Below, piece by piece: positions 11,031 through 23,197 of a stretch of 64,000 nucleotides of DNA; position 1 is the stretch's first letter, and every line of letters starts with the position of its first letter. Both the position numbers and the translations under genes were made by a program. Source of the stretch: Leptobrachium leishanense (Eukaryota > Chordata > Amphibia > Anura > Megophryidae); assembly GCA_009667805.1 (NCBI GenBank), contig CM019065.1, forward strand, positions 15,140,952-15,204,951, written 5' to 3'. Under the pieces are notes generated by a model. It saw nothing but the letters and a program-made list of their open reading frames with translations. It did not search any database and was not told where the DNA came from.

Positions 11031-11546
11031 CTATTCCATTACATCAGCATCAGGGGATTGATAGCTGCTGATCCAGGACTGATTCATTTTTATAAATGTC
11101 AGCCGGTCTACAGAGTCGGTGGATAAACGCACTCTTTTGTCTGTGACAAAACCTCCAGCGGCACTGAACATCCTTTCAGAAAGCACGCTGGATGAAGAGC
11201 AACCTTGTAGCTGCATAGCATATTGGCTAAATTCTGGCCAGTGATCCAATCTCAACACCCAGTAAGCCAGTGGATCATCTGCTGGAAAGGTATCCAGGTC
11301 TGCCCTTGCCCCTAGGTAGTCCTGCACCATACAGTGAAGACTCTGGCAATGGGTGCCTACATTTGATGTCCCTGGGCCTCGTGGACTAAAAAAATTGGAA
11401 GAGGCATTAGTCAAGCGGCCCCTTTCACCGCTCTTACTTTTATCAACCGCAGCCTCAGAAGCACCTGTGTCATCACTTGGTAACCTACCAGTGCCTGGAA
11501 AGGTGTTACACAAGTGTCGCTTTAGAGCGTCCTCAAGTTTTTTCAT
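11031..11546 (-). pseudogene. hAT transposase, C-terminal dimerisation region
   Basis: The 171-codon frame reads DPLAYWVLRLDHWP, then LSERMFSAAGGFVTDKRVRL and RLTFIKMNQSW. This is the hAT family C-terminal dimerisation signature (DPL.WW / S..ERxFS.aG...t.kR..L), seen in BED-type hAT transposases and ZBED proteins. It ends about 800 bp inside the element end, as expected. It stands alone because frameshifts separate it from the upstream core pieces, so the transposase is dead. Weak matches to a domesticated ZBED gene are unlikely given the intact element ends. Confidence 0.82.
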
Positions 11547-11942
11547 CCTGTGCTCTCTCTGTGCGGGCAGGATGAGCTCTGCAACTTTACCCTGTATCGT
11601 GGATCAAGAACGCTTGCCAACCAGGAATGGTCCCTCTCCATGATAGCACGAATTTTGGGGTCCTTTACCAGGCTTTGCAGGATAAGGGAGCCAATGCAGC
11701 GAAGGTTGGAGGTGGCATTAGCTTCCTAGTCTTCCTGGTCAATGAGGATGACCCCCATCGTGCACATCCTCCTCCCAGCCACGTACTAGTCCTTGGGTTT
11801 CTGGTCACACAAAACCATCCCTCGAGGAATCCCCTCCTTCAATGCCCCACTACTTAAATATTCCTCCTCCTCCTCATCCTCCTCCTGTCTGATCTGAGGA
11901 CCCGCAGGAATGCTGTCTGCGTAAAGACTGGGGCATTGAGAG

Positions 11943-12917
11943 CTAGGGAAGGCCTCCTCTTCCTCCTGCTGCCACATCTATAATTCCCCGCAGAGTGTGT
12001 TCCAGCAGGAACACTAAAGGAATTGTGTCACTGATGCATGCACTGTCCCTGCTTACCATCCTCGTTGCCTTCTCAAATGGTGACAGTACAGTGCATGCAT
12101 CCTTGATCATCAGCCACTGCGGGGGAAAAAAAAACAAGTTGTCCTGAACCTGTTCTTGTGCCATACTCACACAGGTACTCGTTGATGGCCCTCTGCTGCA
12201 TGTGCAGATGCTGCAGCATTGATAATTTCGAGTTCCACCTAGTGGGCATGTCACAGATCAGACGGTTTGTGGGAAGGTGGAATTCTCTTTGAATTTCTGC
12301 CAGGCGAACACTTGCTGGTAATGACAGTCTGAAGTGGCTTCAGACTTTTATGGCCTGGCTGAAAAGTTCTGCCAGCCCTGGGTACCTGGTTAGGAAATGC
12401 TGTACCACCAGATTTAGGACGTGTGCTAGGCATGGTACATGCGTCAACTTACCCTGGCATAGGGCGGAGAGAAGATTGCTGCCATTATCACAGACGACCA
12501 TTCCCAGCTCAAGCTGGTGTGGTGTTAACCATCTCTGCACCTGACCCTGCAGAGATGACAGAATTTCTGGCCCGGTGTTGCTCCTGTCCCCTAAACAAAC
12601 CAGCTCAAGCACAGTATGGCATTTTTTGCTTAAGCCATTGCATAACCCCTGTCACGTGTCAGTTTAACTGCCACTTCACCAGAGACCGAGAAGGAGGAGG
12701 AGGAGGAAGAGGGAGAGGTGGTGGTAGAGCAGACAGACCTCATACAAGCAGCTTTCTGGAGGCGTGGTGGATGAACAAGCTCCAGCACAGAGCCCCGTCT
12801 TGGATCCCTCCCAGCTGCAATCAGACTTACCCAGTGTGCCATAAAGGAAATGTAATGGCCCTGTCCATGCTTGTGGGACCACGTGTCTAAAGTCATGTGC
12901 ACCTTGCTGCTGACCAT
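11943..12917 (-). pseudogene. hAT transposase, catalytic core pieces (frameshifted)
   Basis: Three overlapping frames, read from high to low coordinates: HMTLDTWSHKHGQGHYISFMAHW (from 12906), the usual start of the RNase H-like core with its TLDxW aspartate; VVCDNGSNLLSAL then VPCLAHVLNLVV (12340-12612), the second acidic block and the CxxH motif; and PPQWLMIKDACTVLSPFEKAT with IPLVFLLEHTL (11943-12254). Order and spacing match hAT transposases, which cut and paste the element. At least two frame changes and a missing link to the C-terminal piece make it non-functional. Confidence 0.78.
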
Positions 12918-14856
12918 AGGCGACTCTACAGGGGGGCAAGGGGGGGCAATTGCCCCCCCCTAGGTTATTCCTTGCCCCCCCATGTGCCCCCCCACCAAAA
13001 ATAAGCTTCCAGCTTACCACACTTCTTTGGACCACTGTATCTCTGTCCCTGTGCATCGTATATGAACGATCTAGGTGTCATTAGAAAGAGCAGATTCTGG
13101 CTTTTCCAATGATATGCAACATGACCATATTCCATTTGAAATGAAAGTCAAGAATCATTAAATAATAACAGGCACTTAAACTTAGCAGTGAAGTGGTTAA
13201 TGTTCAGACTATACATTACATTGTGTATTACGTTAGTTTTTGCCTTGGTTTAGTTGTATATTAAGGGTTAATGGGTAGGCTTCATCCCTCACAGTATACG
13301 TTTTATTTTTTCCTTGATTAATGGCATTGTAGGGGTTAAGGGGTAACTAAATTCCACATTGTTTATTATTTTTTATTGTATTTCCCTGGGTTTATGGCAT
13401 TTTAGGGGTTATTATGGAAGTTAGAATCTAAAGGGTCTAATCATCTTTAGATCCTTTGCTTTTCGTCACATTTCGGGGAATTAATTTCGCCGAAAATATA
13501 GTGAATTCCTATTTAGCAAACGGTCACTGTAATTTGCTAAAAGTGGAGTCGCTGAAGCAGCTATCAGACATTCAGCAAAAACTGCCGAATTGCGGCAAAT
13601 AAAGTATCATGTTAGTACAATAAAAAGGCATCTTTGCATTACATTACTCTGGGGTTTTGGAATCTTATTTATATATACTTATTTAGGGCACTATTACCTG
13701 GTGTGGGTTAACTCTTGCGTTCGCATGGTTTTGCGTTAGCACCAGGTTAATTGAGTCTAGCGCCTGACCAACAGATTGTTTGCCTCCCGCTACAAACGGG
13801 AAAAATCACTTAGTGCGTTGCTATTAGCGATTTGTATCGCGAGCTTACTGTACTTTCCGCGGCCTATATTTAACATGGGGAGTGCTAGAGATCTCTAGTG
13901 CTTTTGCATCTAACAGATCACTTGGTGCCAGCGCAAATTTTTTGAGGGGCGCTAATTGCAACATTTTACCTACTGCTCAACCCTGGTGCTAACTCCAAAA
14001 AAACAGATCTTCTCCCAAAATTAACAGGCAATTGAAAGGAATGCAGCACAGGTGTTCTCTTGGCCCCATACACCATAGTAACGGATCTGGTCCGCATTGT
14101 CGCGGCTGTTGCAGTATGCTCTATTATAAAAGTATCCTTTATCCACATATATCCTAATTCTAATATATTGCCTAATTTAAAAAAAAATTGCTGGGGGTTA
14201 TGCATAGTATGGAAGCGGTTGATTATTAGGGTGACTGTGTGGACCATGTTTAAAGGGACACGTGAATAAGTCTTGCCCTGAAACATGTATTATTTATATG
14301 CTGCAGCAGGGAAATTTTTGTCGCTCACCTGGCCTTCCTTTTTTATCTATTAAATGCAGTGTAATGATTCTACATTCTGCTGGGTGGCATTTATCATGCA
14401 ATGTCCATCAGCCTTAATTAATATATGTGTGCATATAAACATGGATGATATGGCCACCTTGGAGGCTTTTAATAATGCAGGGTGTGAGGTTATTCACTGT
14501 ATGTGTTCATATTCAAGGTTGTGAGGACGGGGGATAGGTATGGCCCGGCACTCTGCACTGGAAAAAAAACGTTCTATCCTGTACACAACCGCATTAGCGC
14601 TGGGTCTCAGCTCGGGTCTTAGTGTTTCCCTAGCATGCGCCAAACGACCTTGTTCATGGATTACTGCAGACAAGGTGATCTGTTAGTAGGTCGTCAGGCA
14701 CTACGTTTTAGCGACTCGCGCTAATTTTTCCTTTAGTGATGGTGTTTTAGTTCACACCAGGTGACAGGGCCCTTAGCTTTATTCAATGGTATGATTTAGT
14801 TTTGACTGCGGTATCCTATGTGCCCCCCCTAAATATTGTTCCTAGAGTCGCCACTG
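12915..14856. mobile_element. hAT-like non-autonomous element with GGCGACTCTA ends
   Basis: Left end CATAGGCGACTCTACAGG and, reversed from the right, CAGTGGCGACTCTAGGAAC. Both subterminal parts carry C/G runs (GGGGGGGCA). The interior is non-coding and contains a repeat shared with 645-785 at 13470-13605. It lies between the transposase core and the preceding intron-like stretch of the large hAT. I could not find identical 8-bp flanks (CTGCTGAC versus ATTGGAAC), so boundaries may be off by a few bases or decayed. Confidence 0.5.
13470..13605 (+). repeat. Dispersed repeat, copy 2 (relative at 645-785)
   Basis: Shares the GAAGCAGCTATC block and a TTTAGC(A/G)AA(C/T)GGTCAC block with 645-785 in the same order. 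No coding potential. Confidence 0.5.
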
Positions 14857-15639
14857 ATTGGAACTATTAAATGTTAACTAGGTGAGAAAAAATACCTACA
14901 AACATGACCTAAATGCAGATGAGGTATTGAATGCAAGTTAAAGAATGTGAGAAGTATTATGCCAGGAAAGCAAAAAGACAGCATAGATGGGAATACTGGC
15001 CTATGGAGAAACTTAATAAAAATAGGCTAGAAGAAAGAAGGTAATTGTAAATAACAGTAGGGAAATAAGTATTAGTATATAGGATGATAAATAATAAAAA
15101 TAAATAAAAAATAATTAAGAAAAAAAAAGGGGGGACATTAGACATGTGCACAGCACAAAATTTCGTTTTGAACTAATGAATTAGTCCTACAATGCAATTT
15201 ATTTAGTTGCTAAAGAATTTCGTTTTCAGTATTTTCGTTTTCAGTATTTTTCGTTTTCAGTAGTTTTCGTTTTTAGTATGAAAACTAATTTCATTCATCC
15301 AAAAAACAGTGGATACAATTACTATTGTAGTGGCTCCTCAGAGGGCTGAGATCGCTGCTTGTTACAGTATCTCTCACTCTCAGCACAATGTGTCAGTCAA
15401 AGCTGTTACAGTAACTGACTGCTGCTCATCACAGCGCTCAGAGTTTCAGTAAAACTAGTAAATAATATTTTTATAGATAAGAGGTTAGAACAATATTATT
15501 TCCTTGTTTTACTGAAACTCTGAGCGCTGTTAGTCAGTTACTGTAACAGCTGCGCCTGATGCATTGTCTGAGAGATAATATAACAAGCAGCAGATCGCTC
15601 ACAGCCACTGGATTTAAAGGGCTATAAAAAAGAGGCTCC

Positions 15640-15968
15640 TCTCTGTATAATGTATAGAACATCCTCCTGCATTAATTAATACCCCTCTCTGTATACTGTA
15701 TACAACATCCACCTGCATTATTTAATACCCGTCTCTGTATAATGTATAGAACATCCTCCTGAATTAATTAATGCCCCTCTCTGTATACTGTATACAACAT
15801 CCACCTGCATTATTTAATACCCGTCTCTGTATAATGTATAGAACATCCTCCTCAATTTATACCTTTCTCTGTATAATATATATAACATCCTCCTGCATTA
15901 ATACCCCTCTCTGTATAATGTATAGAACATCCTCCTGCATTAATTAATGCCCTCTCTGTATAGAACAT
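15640..15968 (+). repeat. Minisatellite, about 46-bp unit
   Basis: Seven imperfect copies of CTCTCTGTATAATGTATAG followed by AACATCCTCCTGCATTAATTA. The same unit is seen reversed at 44980-45255 (about six copies) and at 58203-58310 (about three), so copy number varies between members of this MITE. Confidence 0.85.
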
Positions 15969-16450
15969 CCTACTGCTTTGGCATGTGGAGGGTGCAGAAC
16001 TTCGGAATGCAATGCTTATCCAGCACAGGAGAGGGAACTTTTTCTTAAACTTTCTATCTCTGTGGGGGAGACACAGGATTATAAAAGCCGGGGAGAGGGA
16101 AAATATTAACGTAAATCGGTCTGAAAGCTCAGAGAAGAGATGACTGGCGTAAATTTATTTTTATAATAAAATAAAGCAGGGAAAGCATTCAAATAAATCA
16201 CACTGGGGGGGCGTGGCCGGCTGCTGAAGGGGGAAGCCGCATCTTCTTGGAGCTCCGCTCTAACCTGCTTGATTTTGGGGTTTATTGAGTCCTTTACCGC
16301 TGAGTTTCTACCCCAGAGATCCCCAAGTGGCTGGCCATCAGGTGAGAGTTGTCCGGTGCCTGCTTCGTTCCCCCCACCGGACCAGAGACACGCATTTGCG
16401 GGCCGTTTCCCTGCATGGAGGTGCTGCTGTCGGCCATTTTGTGAGTTCGG

Positions 16451-17266
16451 ATGTCTCCTCGTGGTGCCTTATCTGAAGCTAGATCCGGGCGGAGGGCGGC
16501 GGAGATGGAGGGCCCCCGTTTCCCTGCCACTGCACGGACTGGAGCGGAGACTGTACCAGGTGGACCTGCTGCGGACCAGCGGGGTGGATTTCCTCCTTTA
16601 CCTAGAGGGATTGACGCCTTTCTCTCGGGCCTAGAGGCCTGTCTGCGGCTATTGGAGTGTGTGGACTCAGATGGCCCGCTCACTAAGGGTGTCTGGCGCC
16701 AGGTGATGTCGGCGCTACAAGACGGCAGAGAGGTGAGGTCTCAGGGACCGGACGGGATCGGGATGGCCCTGGAGCGACACTCTGGTGAAGTCTGCTCCCC
16801 TGATGCTACAGAGGACCACAGCGAGAAAGGCGCCCCGGCTGAGGCGCTGGAATCTAAGATCCCGAGCCTACTCTTACACCCGCAGGATACGGGGGGGTTG
16901 CTTCCCTGTGTGCCCCCAGAGTCGGGGGATCTGGCTGACCCAGCGGTGGTAGATGGGATACCCGGGTTCGTTGGCCGATCGACAGATCTATGGGGACCTC
17001 GACCCTGTGTTGCGGAAGGAGAGGGGCAGGCGGCCTTTGCACGAGATATAGGTGATGGCTCTGATGGTACAGAGGGGCGCCTGATTGTCTTGCTCTTTTT
17101 GTTCCCCTGCATTGACTTTGGCGGTGAAGTTTGCGGAGCCGCTAGGGCCTTACTGGGATCTGAAGACCTCCTCGGTGGCTGCAGGCTACTGGCGACTGGA
17201 CGCTCCGGCTTCATGGGTGATACGTTACCTGTCCGATGTCCCCTACCGTTTGTCGACGCCGGCTGA
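16451..17266 (+). CDS. Open frame of unknown product in the retroposon
   Basis: The 271-codon frame uses GC-rich codons and reads as low-complexity (Gly/Pro/Arg-rich) early on, then LPRGIDAFLSGLEACLRLLECV, a possible helical stretch near residues 50-75. I recognise no domain, no zinc knuckle and no RNA-recognition motif. It lies where L1 elements have their 5' UTR or ORF1, and a long opposite-strand frame overlaps it at 16741-17520, which suggests that high GC rather than selection keeps it open. Treat as doubtful. Confidence 0.22.
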   Translation: MSPRGALSEARSGRRAAEMEGPRFPATARTGAETVPGGPAADQRGGFPPLPRGIDAFLSGLEACLRLLECVDSDGPLTKGVWRQVMSALQDGREVRSQGPDGIGMALERHSGEVCSPDATEDHSEKGAPAEALESKIPSLLLHPQDTGGLLPCVPPESGDLADPAVVDGIPGFVGRSTDLWGPRPCVAEGEGQAAFARDIGDGSDGTEGRLIVLLFLFPCIDFGGEVCGAARALLGSEDLLGGCRLLATGRSGFMGDTLPVRCPLPFVDAG

Positions 17267-17619
17267 GAACTTTGGCCTATGCACTGCTGTGATTCCCCAG
17301 TTATTATTTTTTCTTTACTTTTCTCCCGCTGATTTTTTTTTTTTTTTTTTTTCTCTTTTCCGCCACTGTTTTGGCATATGTGGGTTCTCTTGGTGTACCA
17401 CCGAGGCATGGTGCCCGGTATGGCCCCCAAGGACCCAGACCTGGTGCCATTTGTCTCCCTCGGTCTCCCACTGTCATTGGACAATCGGGAAGGTGCCAGG
17501 GACGGCACATTTTTGGTCATTTGCCGATATATCTATATATGAATATGTAACTTTTTTTTTCTATTATTATTATTTTTTTTTTTTTTCCTCTTTCTCTCCT
17601 CCCTCCTCCCTTCCCCTGT

Positions 17620-17935
17620 TTTGCTGACATACAGCTGTAGTCAGATGACTTTATACATGCAAGTTCTAGATGAGACCCCCCTATTGGGGATGATTTTGCT
17701 GACATACAACTGTAATCTGATGACCTTATATAAGCATGTTCTAGATGAGACCCCCCCTACTGGGGACGATTTGGCTGACATACAGCTGTAATCTGATGAC
17801 CCTATATATACATGTTCTAGATGAGACCCCCTCTATTGGGGATGGTTTTGCTGACATACAGCTATAATCTGATGACCTTATATATGCATGTTCTAGATGA
17901 GACCCCCCTTTTGGGGATGATTTTGCTGATATATT
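17620..17935 (+). repeat. Minisatellite, about 78-bp unit, four copies
   Basis: Four head-to-tail copies contain GCTGACATACAGCTGTA, then a TGATGACCTTATATA block, then TTCTAGATGAGACCCCC and a TTGGGGATGATTTT end. It lies in the 3' part of the retroposon before its poly(A). Confidence 0.85.
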
Positions 17936-18799
17936 ACTGTTTGCTGTGCCTATGCTGACTGTTTTGAATGTTCTACTTCCTATGACATTGTGGTCCTGCG
18001 AGGCCATTTTATTTGCTTGTTTTGCTGACTTTATTTCAAAATAAAAACCTTGAATACAAAAAAAAAAAAAAAAAATCACACTGAAGGTTCATAATGACAG
18101 AGTAACTGTAAGAGCTGGATACTAAATGTATCAGATGTAAAAAAAAAAACTTTATAACAAGCAGCACTGGGAGAGGAGAGGGACTTTATATAAAATGTGT
18201 ATTATAGATGAGGAAAGGGGGATAGTGCTCCTGGATAATATAAAATGTATCAGACCTAAGCCCCTATTATGCAGAGCGGGAGGGGATATAACACACATTT
18301 TATAAAGTCCCTCTCTTCTTCCAGCGCTGCTTGTTATAAAGGGTTTTTTACTATCCAGCCCTCCTCTGTCATTAGCTTTCAGTGTGATTTATTTGAATGT
18401 TTCCCTTCTCCAGCTGCTTTTATCATCTTGTCTGCCTCATAGACATACAAGGCTTAAGTAAAGGTGTCCTCTCCTGTGCTGGCTGTCTGTGCTGCGAGTG
18501 ATTATTCTGGAGCTTTATCACTGTCAGATTTTCGGGTACGGGTCAGGAAGGATTACACATACAAACCTTTTCTGTAGCTTTGCGATGTTGCGCTCTTCAT
18601 TTCTGGTCTCCTTCACTCATCAATGTAATATCATAAAAAGGATTGAAACTAAAATGTAGTGCATTTTATTTTAGTTTCTTTCGTTTTCTGTACTGAGCAG
18701 TTTCGTATCTCTTGAGTCATACGAAAACTAAATTTTCCCAAAATTCGGACTAAATCGTTTTAGTACTAAAACTAATGCACATGTCTAGGGGACATAAAT

Positions 18800-19838
18800 A
18801 AATAAATTGTGAGGAAGGACCTGGTACATCCACTACTGTAGCATCATCCCTGTCAGTGGAGGTTGGAGTCAATGACATGGCAGGACATATAGTGGGGGTA
18901 GAGACAGGTGAGGAGGAGGACCTACGCAAAGTGTTGCGCCAACAGGATGCATGGCAGGTGGTCATATGTTGCCTCAAGCATGTGGTACCCAAGTGTCCGG
19001 TGTCTTTCCCACGCTTGATCTTCATCTGACATAGATTACAAATAGCAACAGTGTGGTCTGCTGCACATTTCTTAAAGAACTCCCAGACAGCCGAGTTCCT
19101 GGATGTGTGCTTTGAGACAACAGCGCTCTGCACCTGAGCAGCTCTGACATCTGATGCCTTGGACTGGCTACGGTTAGTCATAGAGGATGTTGTGCCTCGT
19201 GTTTGTTGTGCCTCCTCCTCCTCACTTGACTCCTCTGTTCGATCAGGCACCCAGGTGGAGTCAGTGACCTCATCATCATTGTCATCAACCCCTATCTCCT
19301 CGTCACTGGAGCCAACTTGGCAGTATGCTGCAGCTGCTGGGGCAACATGAGTGCCAGTTATCTGTGTGTCATCACTGGCACCCCCTTCCTCTAGGTTGAT
19401 TATATTCCCTTCCTCAACCTCAGAGATTGAATCAGAGCACTGTAGTTGCTGCACATCCTCAAGCAGCATGTCACTGTCATTGAAGTCAAACAATTCAGCT
19501 GACTCCTCTGTGTGTAATAGTGAGGCTACGGCAGGAGTAGCTGTGGACATAAAGGCTACATTAGATGCTTTGGCAGCTGAGGTGGACTGTAAAACAGTAC
19601 AAGCCTGGCTGGCAGAGGACTCAGAGGATGAGGATGGCCTGGTTAGCCAATCCACCAAATCCTCTGTATGTTGCTGCTGCTTAAGATGGCCAGCACCAGT
19701 TAAAAAGGACATGCGTTCCCCTGCAGAGGATGCACCACGTCCACAACGACCAGAGGCACAGCCTCCCGACACAGAGGCTGCTTTCCCTCTTATTTGTGTC
19801 TGGGACTGTCTGCCTTTCCTTTTTGGTCTTTCTGACAT
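18800..19838 (-). pseudogene. hAT transposase N-terminal part with BED zinc finger
   Basis: The frame from the ATG at 19838 gives a basic start (MSERPKRKGRQSQ), a long acidic/serine-rich linker with DDNDDEVTDSTW and EESSEEEE, and then a BED finger: SAVWEFFKKCAADHTVAICNLC..(14)..HLGTTCLRQHMTTCH near residues 245-300, with the Cx2C...Hx4H spacing. BED fingers bind the transposon ends. The frame then runs into the MITE inserted at 18787, so downstream residues are foreign. The rest of the transposase lies at 11.0-12.9 kb. Confidence 0.8.
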
Positions 19839-19869
19839 GGTGAGTGATATATAGATTAAATATATACAG

Positions 19870-20130
19870 GACTCTGATTCAACTCTGGTATAAAGATTTC
19901 CAGAACTCTGGTATAACTCAGTGAGACACCCTGATAGCTGGCAGCCAGTGACAAGACACAGATTACAATTCCCAGAAACCTCCTATAAATCAGTGAGCCC
20001 CCTGATGGGTGGCAGTGTGACAAGACACAGATTACAATTTGCAGAAATCTGCTAGAAGTATGTGACACCCCCTGATAGCTGACTGTCAGTGACTGAAGAC
20101 ACGGATTACAAGTAACATAAATTTTATGGA
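19870..20130 (-). repeat. Subterminal tandem repeat of the large hAT (part 1)
   Basis: Imperfect units of about 65-80 bp share CCCCCTGATAGCTG, CAGTGA..AAGACACAGATTACAA and CCAGAAACCTCCTATA. They continue after the Tc1 insertion (21745-21960) and recur at 55360-55900 in the second copy of the hAT. Each copy of the hAT has its own unit number. Confidence 0.75.
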
Positions 20131-20134
20131 AGTA

Positions 20135-21742
<1,608 letters not shown>

Positions 21743-21744
21743 TA

Positions 21745-21960
21745 TGTGACACCCCCTGATAGCTGACTGTCAGTGACTGAGAAGACACACTTTACACCAC
21801 CAATTCCCAGATATCTGCAACCGGAGCAATTTGGGGGGGCTCACTTGTCACTGACTAAGAAGACACACTTTCCACAATTCCCACATATCTGTAACAAATG
21901 AGACCCCCAATAGCTGTCACTGGCAGTGAGAAGACACTGACAGAACAATCTCCTCTCACT
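21745..21960 (-). repeat. Subterminal tandem repeat of the large hAT (part 2)
   Basis: Continues the units of 19870-20130 after the Tc1 insertion: three or so units with CCCCTGATAGCTGACTGTC, GAGAAGACACACTTT and AATTCCCA(G/C)ATATCTG. Confidence 0.7.
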
Positions 21961-22301
21961 CCCGTAGAAAAACACGTGCTGGCTGGGCTGGGTTCAAGCC
22001 TTATATAGTGTGCTGCGGGACTTATCTCTGTGAGCCCATGATTGGGCAAAGTTTGCCCTATCAGGACTCTGAGCCGTGATTGGCATAGTCTTGCACCTGT
22101 CTTGCACCTAAACTGTGGTCAGGTGCAGGCTGTAGCCAATTACAAGCTTCAGGCCAGTGGAAAAAAGTGCATTGTGGTCCATTGTGGTGCCTTGTGGGCA
22201 AACATGCGGAAATGTTTGTAGTTCGCGAACATCCGAACTGGCGATGTTCGAATCGAACTCCAAACACATCGAACTGAACAGCTCATCCCTAGTCCAGAAC
22301 A

Positions 22302-22315
22302 GTCCCCCCTAAAAA
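22302..22315 (-). promoter_or_regulatory. Polypurine tract before the 3' LTR
   Basis: On the minus strand TTTTTAGGGGGGAC stands directly before TGTTCTGGAC, the start of the LTR. A purine run in this place primes plus-strand synthesis in retroviruses. It joins the env-bearing segment to the LTR at 9.2-10.2 kb across the hAT insertion. Confidence 0.6.
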
Positions 22316-22559
22316 TTCACATTTCTCAGGTGTCCCCTTTGGAGACGAGCTGTGCCTTATCGGTTCCCCTAGAGTCTCGCCAGCCTTCTCTATTCTTCAC
22401 CGGGTTTGAGATGAGTAGACCCGATTGGCACTACCCCCTTTGTAGTCGGACTTGAGCTTGGTCGAGACTGGTGGGTCAGGATTCAGGCCTACAACTCATC
22501 TTGCAATGGGTCACAGACCTTGCCCATAGACAAGTTAGATACGGGTCTCCCGAGGGAGG

Positions 22560-23162
22560 GGGTGCATGGACGCGTGACTCTCAGGTTGGTGCATCACCAC
22601 AGGATGTAGCTTAGCATAAGTTTCATTTTGGTACATCTCCATAAGTTGTAGATTAGCATAAGAGTTCTCAAATTCCCCAGTTTCCTCTGTGAGATAAAGG
22701 CACTGCATATACAGCCAGTCAGGTTTCTTATTGCTTTTATTTCTGCAGCATATAATTTCTTTACAGGTTTACCTCACCAAATAAATCATAAAACAAAAAC
22801 CTACTCCACTTATTGGGAGACTAACTAAACAACACAATTTCTCTCTAACAGATACTGGCCAGCTAAGCTGGTTCCAAGTCAATCAAACAGTGTACCTTTG
22901 GCATATAACGTTTTGGTTCCCTCACCAGCCAGCTCCAACCTCCTCTGTCTCTGGTCAGCTACTACTGAGCTAATCCTAGCAGGTTTATATAGGGCTGGAC
23001 ACCACTTAACAAGCAGCAGTTGGGGCCACTTACAAGCTTAATAGGTATGACTGGTTAACACTGTAAGGGAAAGACAGCTTCTTCCTGCTTACGTACCTGC
23101 ACTCAACCAGTCTGCCCCTAGTGACCCTGTCACACCCCACATACGTGACTAAGCATAACAGG
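22560..23162 (-). mobile_element. Possible second LTR type with TATA and poly(A) signals
   Basis: Minus strand from TGTTATGCTTAGTCACG (23162) downward: TATATAAA near 22990, AATAAA near 22742, 250 bp apart, in the order of an LTR promoter and poly(A) site. It lies between the polypurine tract and the remains of env, where a provirus would have only 3' non-coding sequence, so it may be an independent solo LTR. No matching second copy or TSD was found, and the lower boundary is a guess. Bases 22316-22560 show nothing further. Confidence 0.33.
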
Positions 23163-23197
23163 GGTAGTGGATTCCAGTTTTTTTACAACTTTTTTAA

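Larger units (their letters stand above)
16207..18074 (+). mobile_element. Poly(A)-tailed retroposon with GC-rich 5' end (L1-like, no RT)
   Basis: Starts GGGGGGCGTGGCCGGCTGCT and ends in AATAAAAACCTTGAATAC plus about 20 A, flanked by a repeat of ATCACACTG (16198-16206 and 18075-18083). These are the marks of target-primed retroposition. A 5' end GGGCATGGCCGGCTGCG at 41228 suggests a related fragment there. It contains no reverse transcriptase, so it is either an internally deleted L1-type element or a distinct passenger. The uninterrupted target is visible in the MITE copy at 44022-45705 (near 44728-44752). Confidence 0.72.
15139..18787 (+). mobile_element. hAT-type MITE, TAGACATGTGCA family, copy 1 (carries a passenger)
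   Basis: Ends TAGACATGTGCACAGC and, reversed, TAGACATGTGCATTAG. The 8-bp flanks GGGGACAT are exact (15131-15138 and 18788-18795). Outside the passenger at 16207-18074 it is collinear with the reversed element at 44022-45705. Internal features are a long inverted repeat (about 15335-15465 against 15500-15620, built of CTCAGAGGGCTGAGATC and GAGCGCTGTTAGTCAGTTAC type blocks) and a 46-bp minisatellite. It sits inside the transposase gene of the large hAT, just 3' of the BED part. Confidence 0.9.

Noticed and set aside
16741..17520. 259-codon minus-strand frame in the retroposon
   Set aside because: Overlaps the plus-strand frame, is Ser/Pro-rich and passes through the T-run as poly-Lys. No motif.
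18800..19838. Host ZBED-type gene from the BED finger frame
   Set aside because: It lies inside an element with terminal repeats and TSD, together with broken transposase core pieces, so it is the transposon's own gene.
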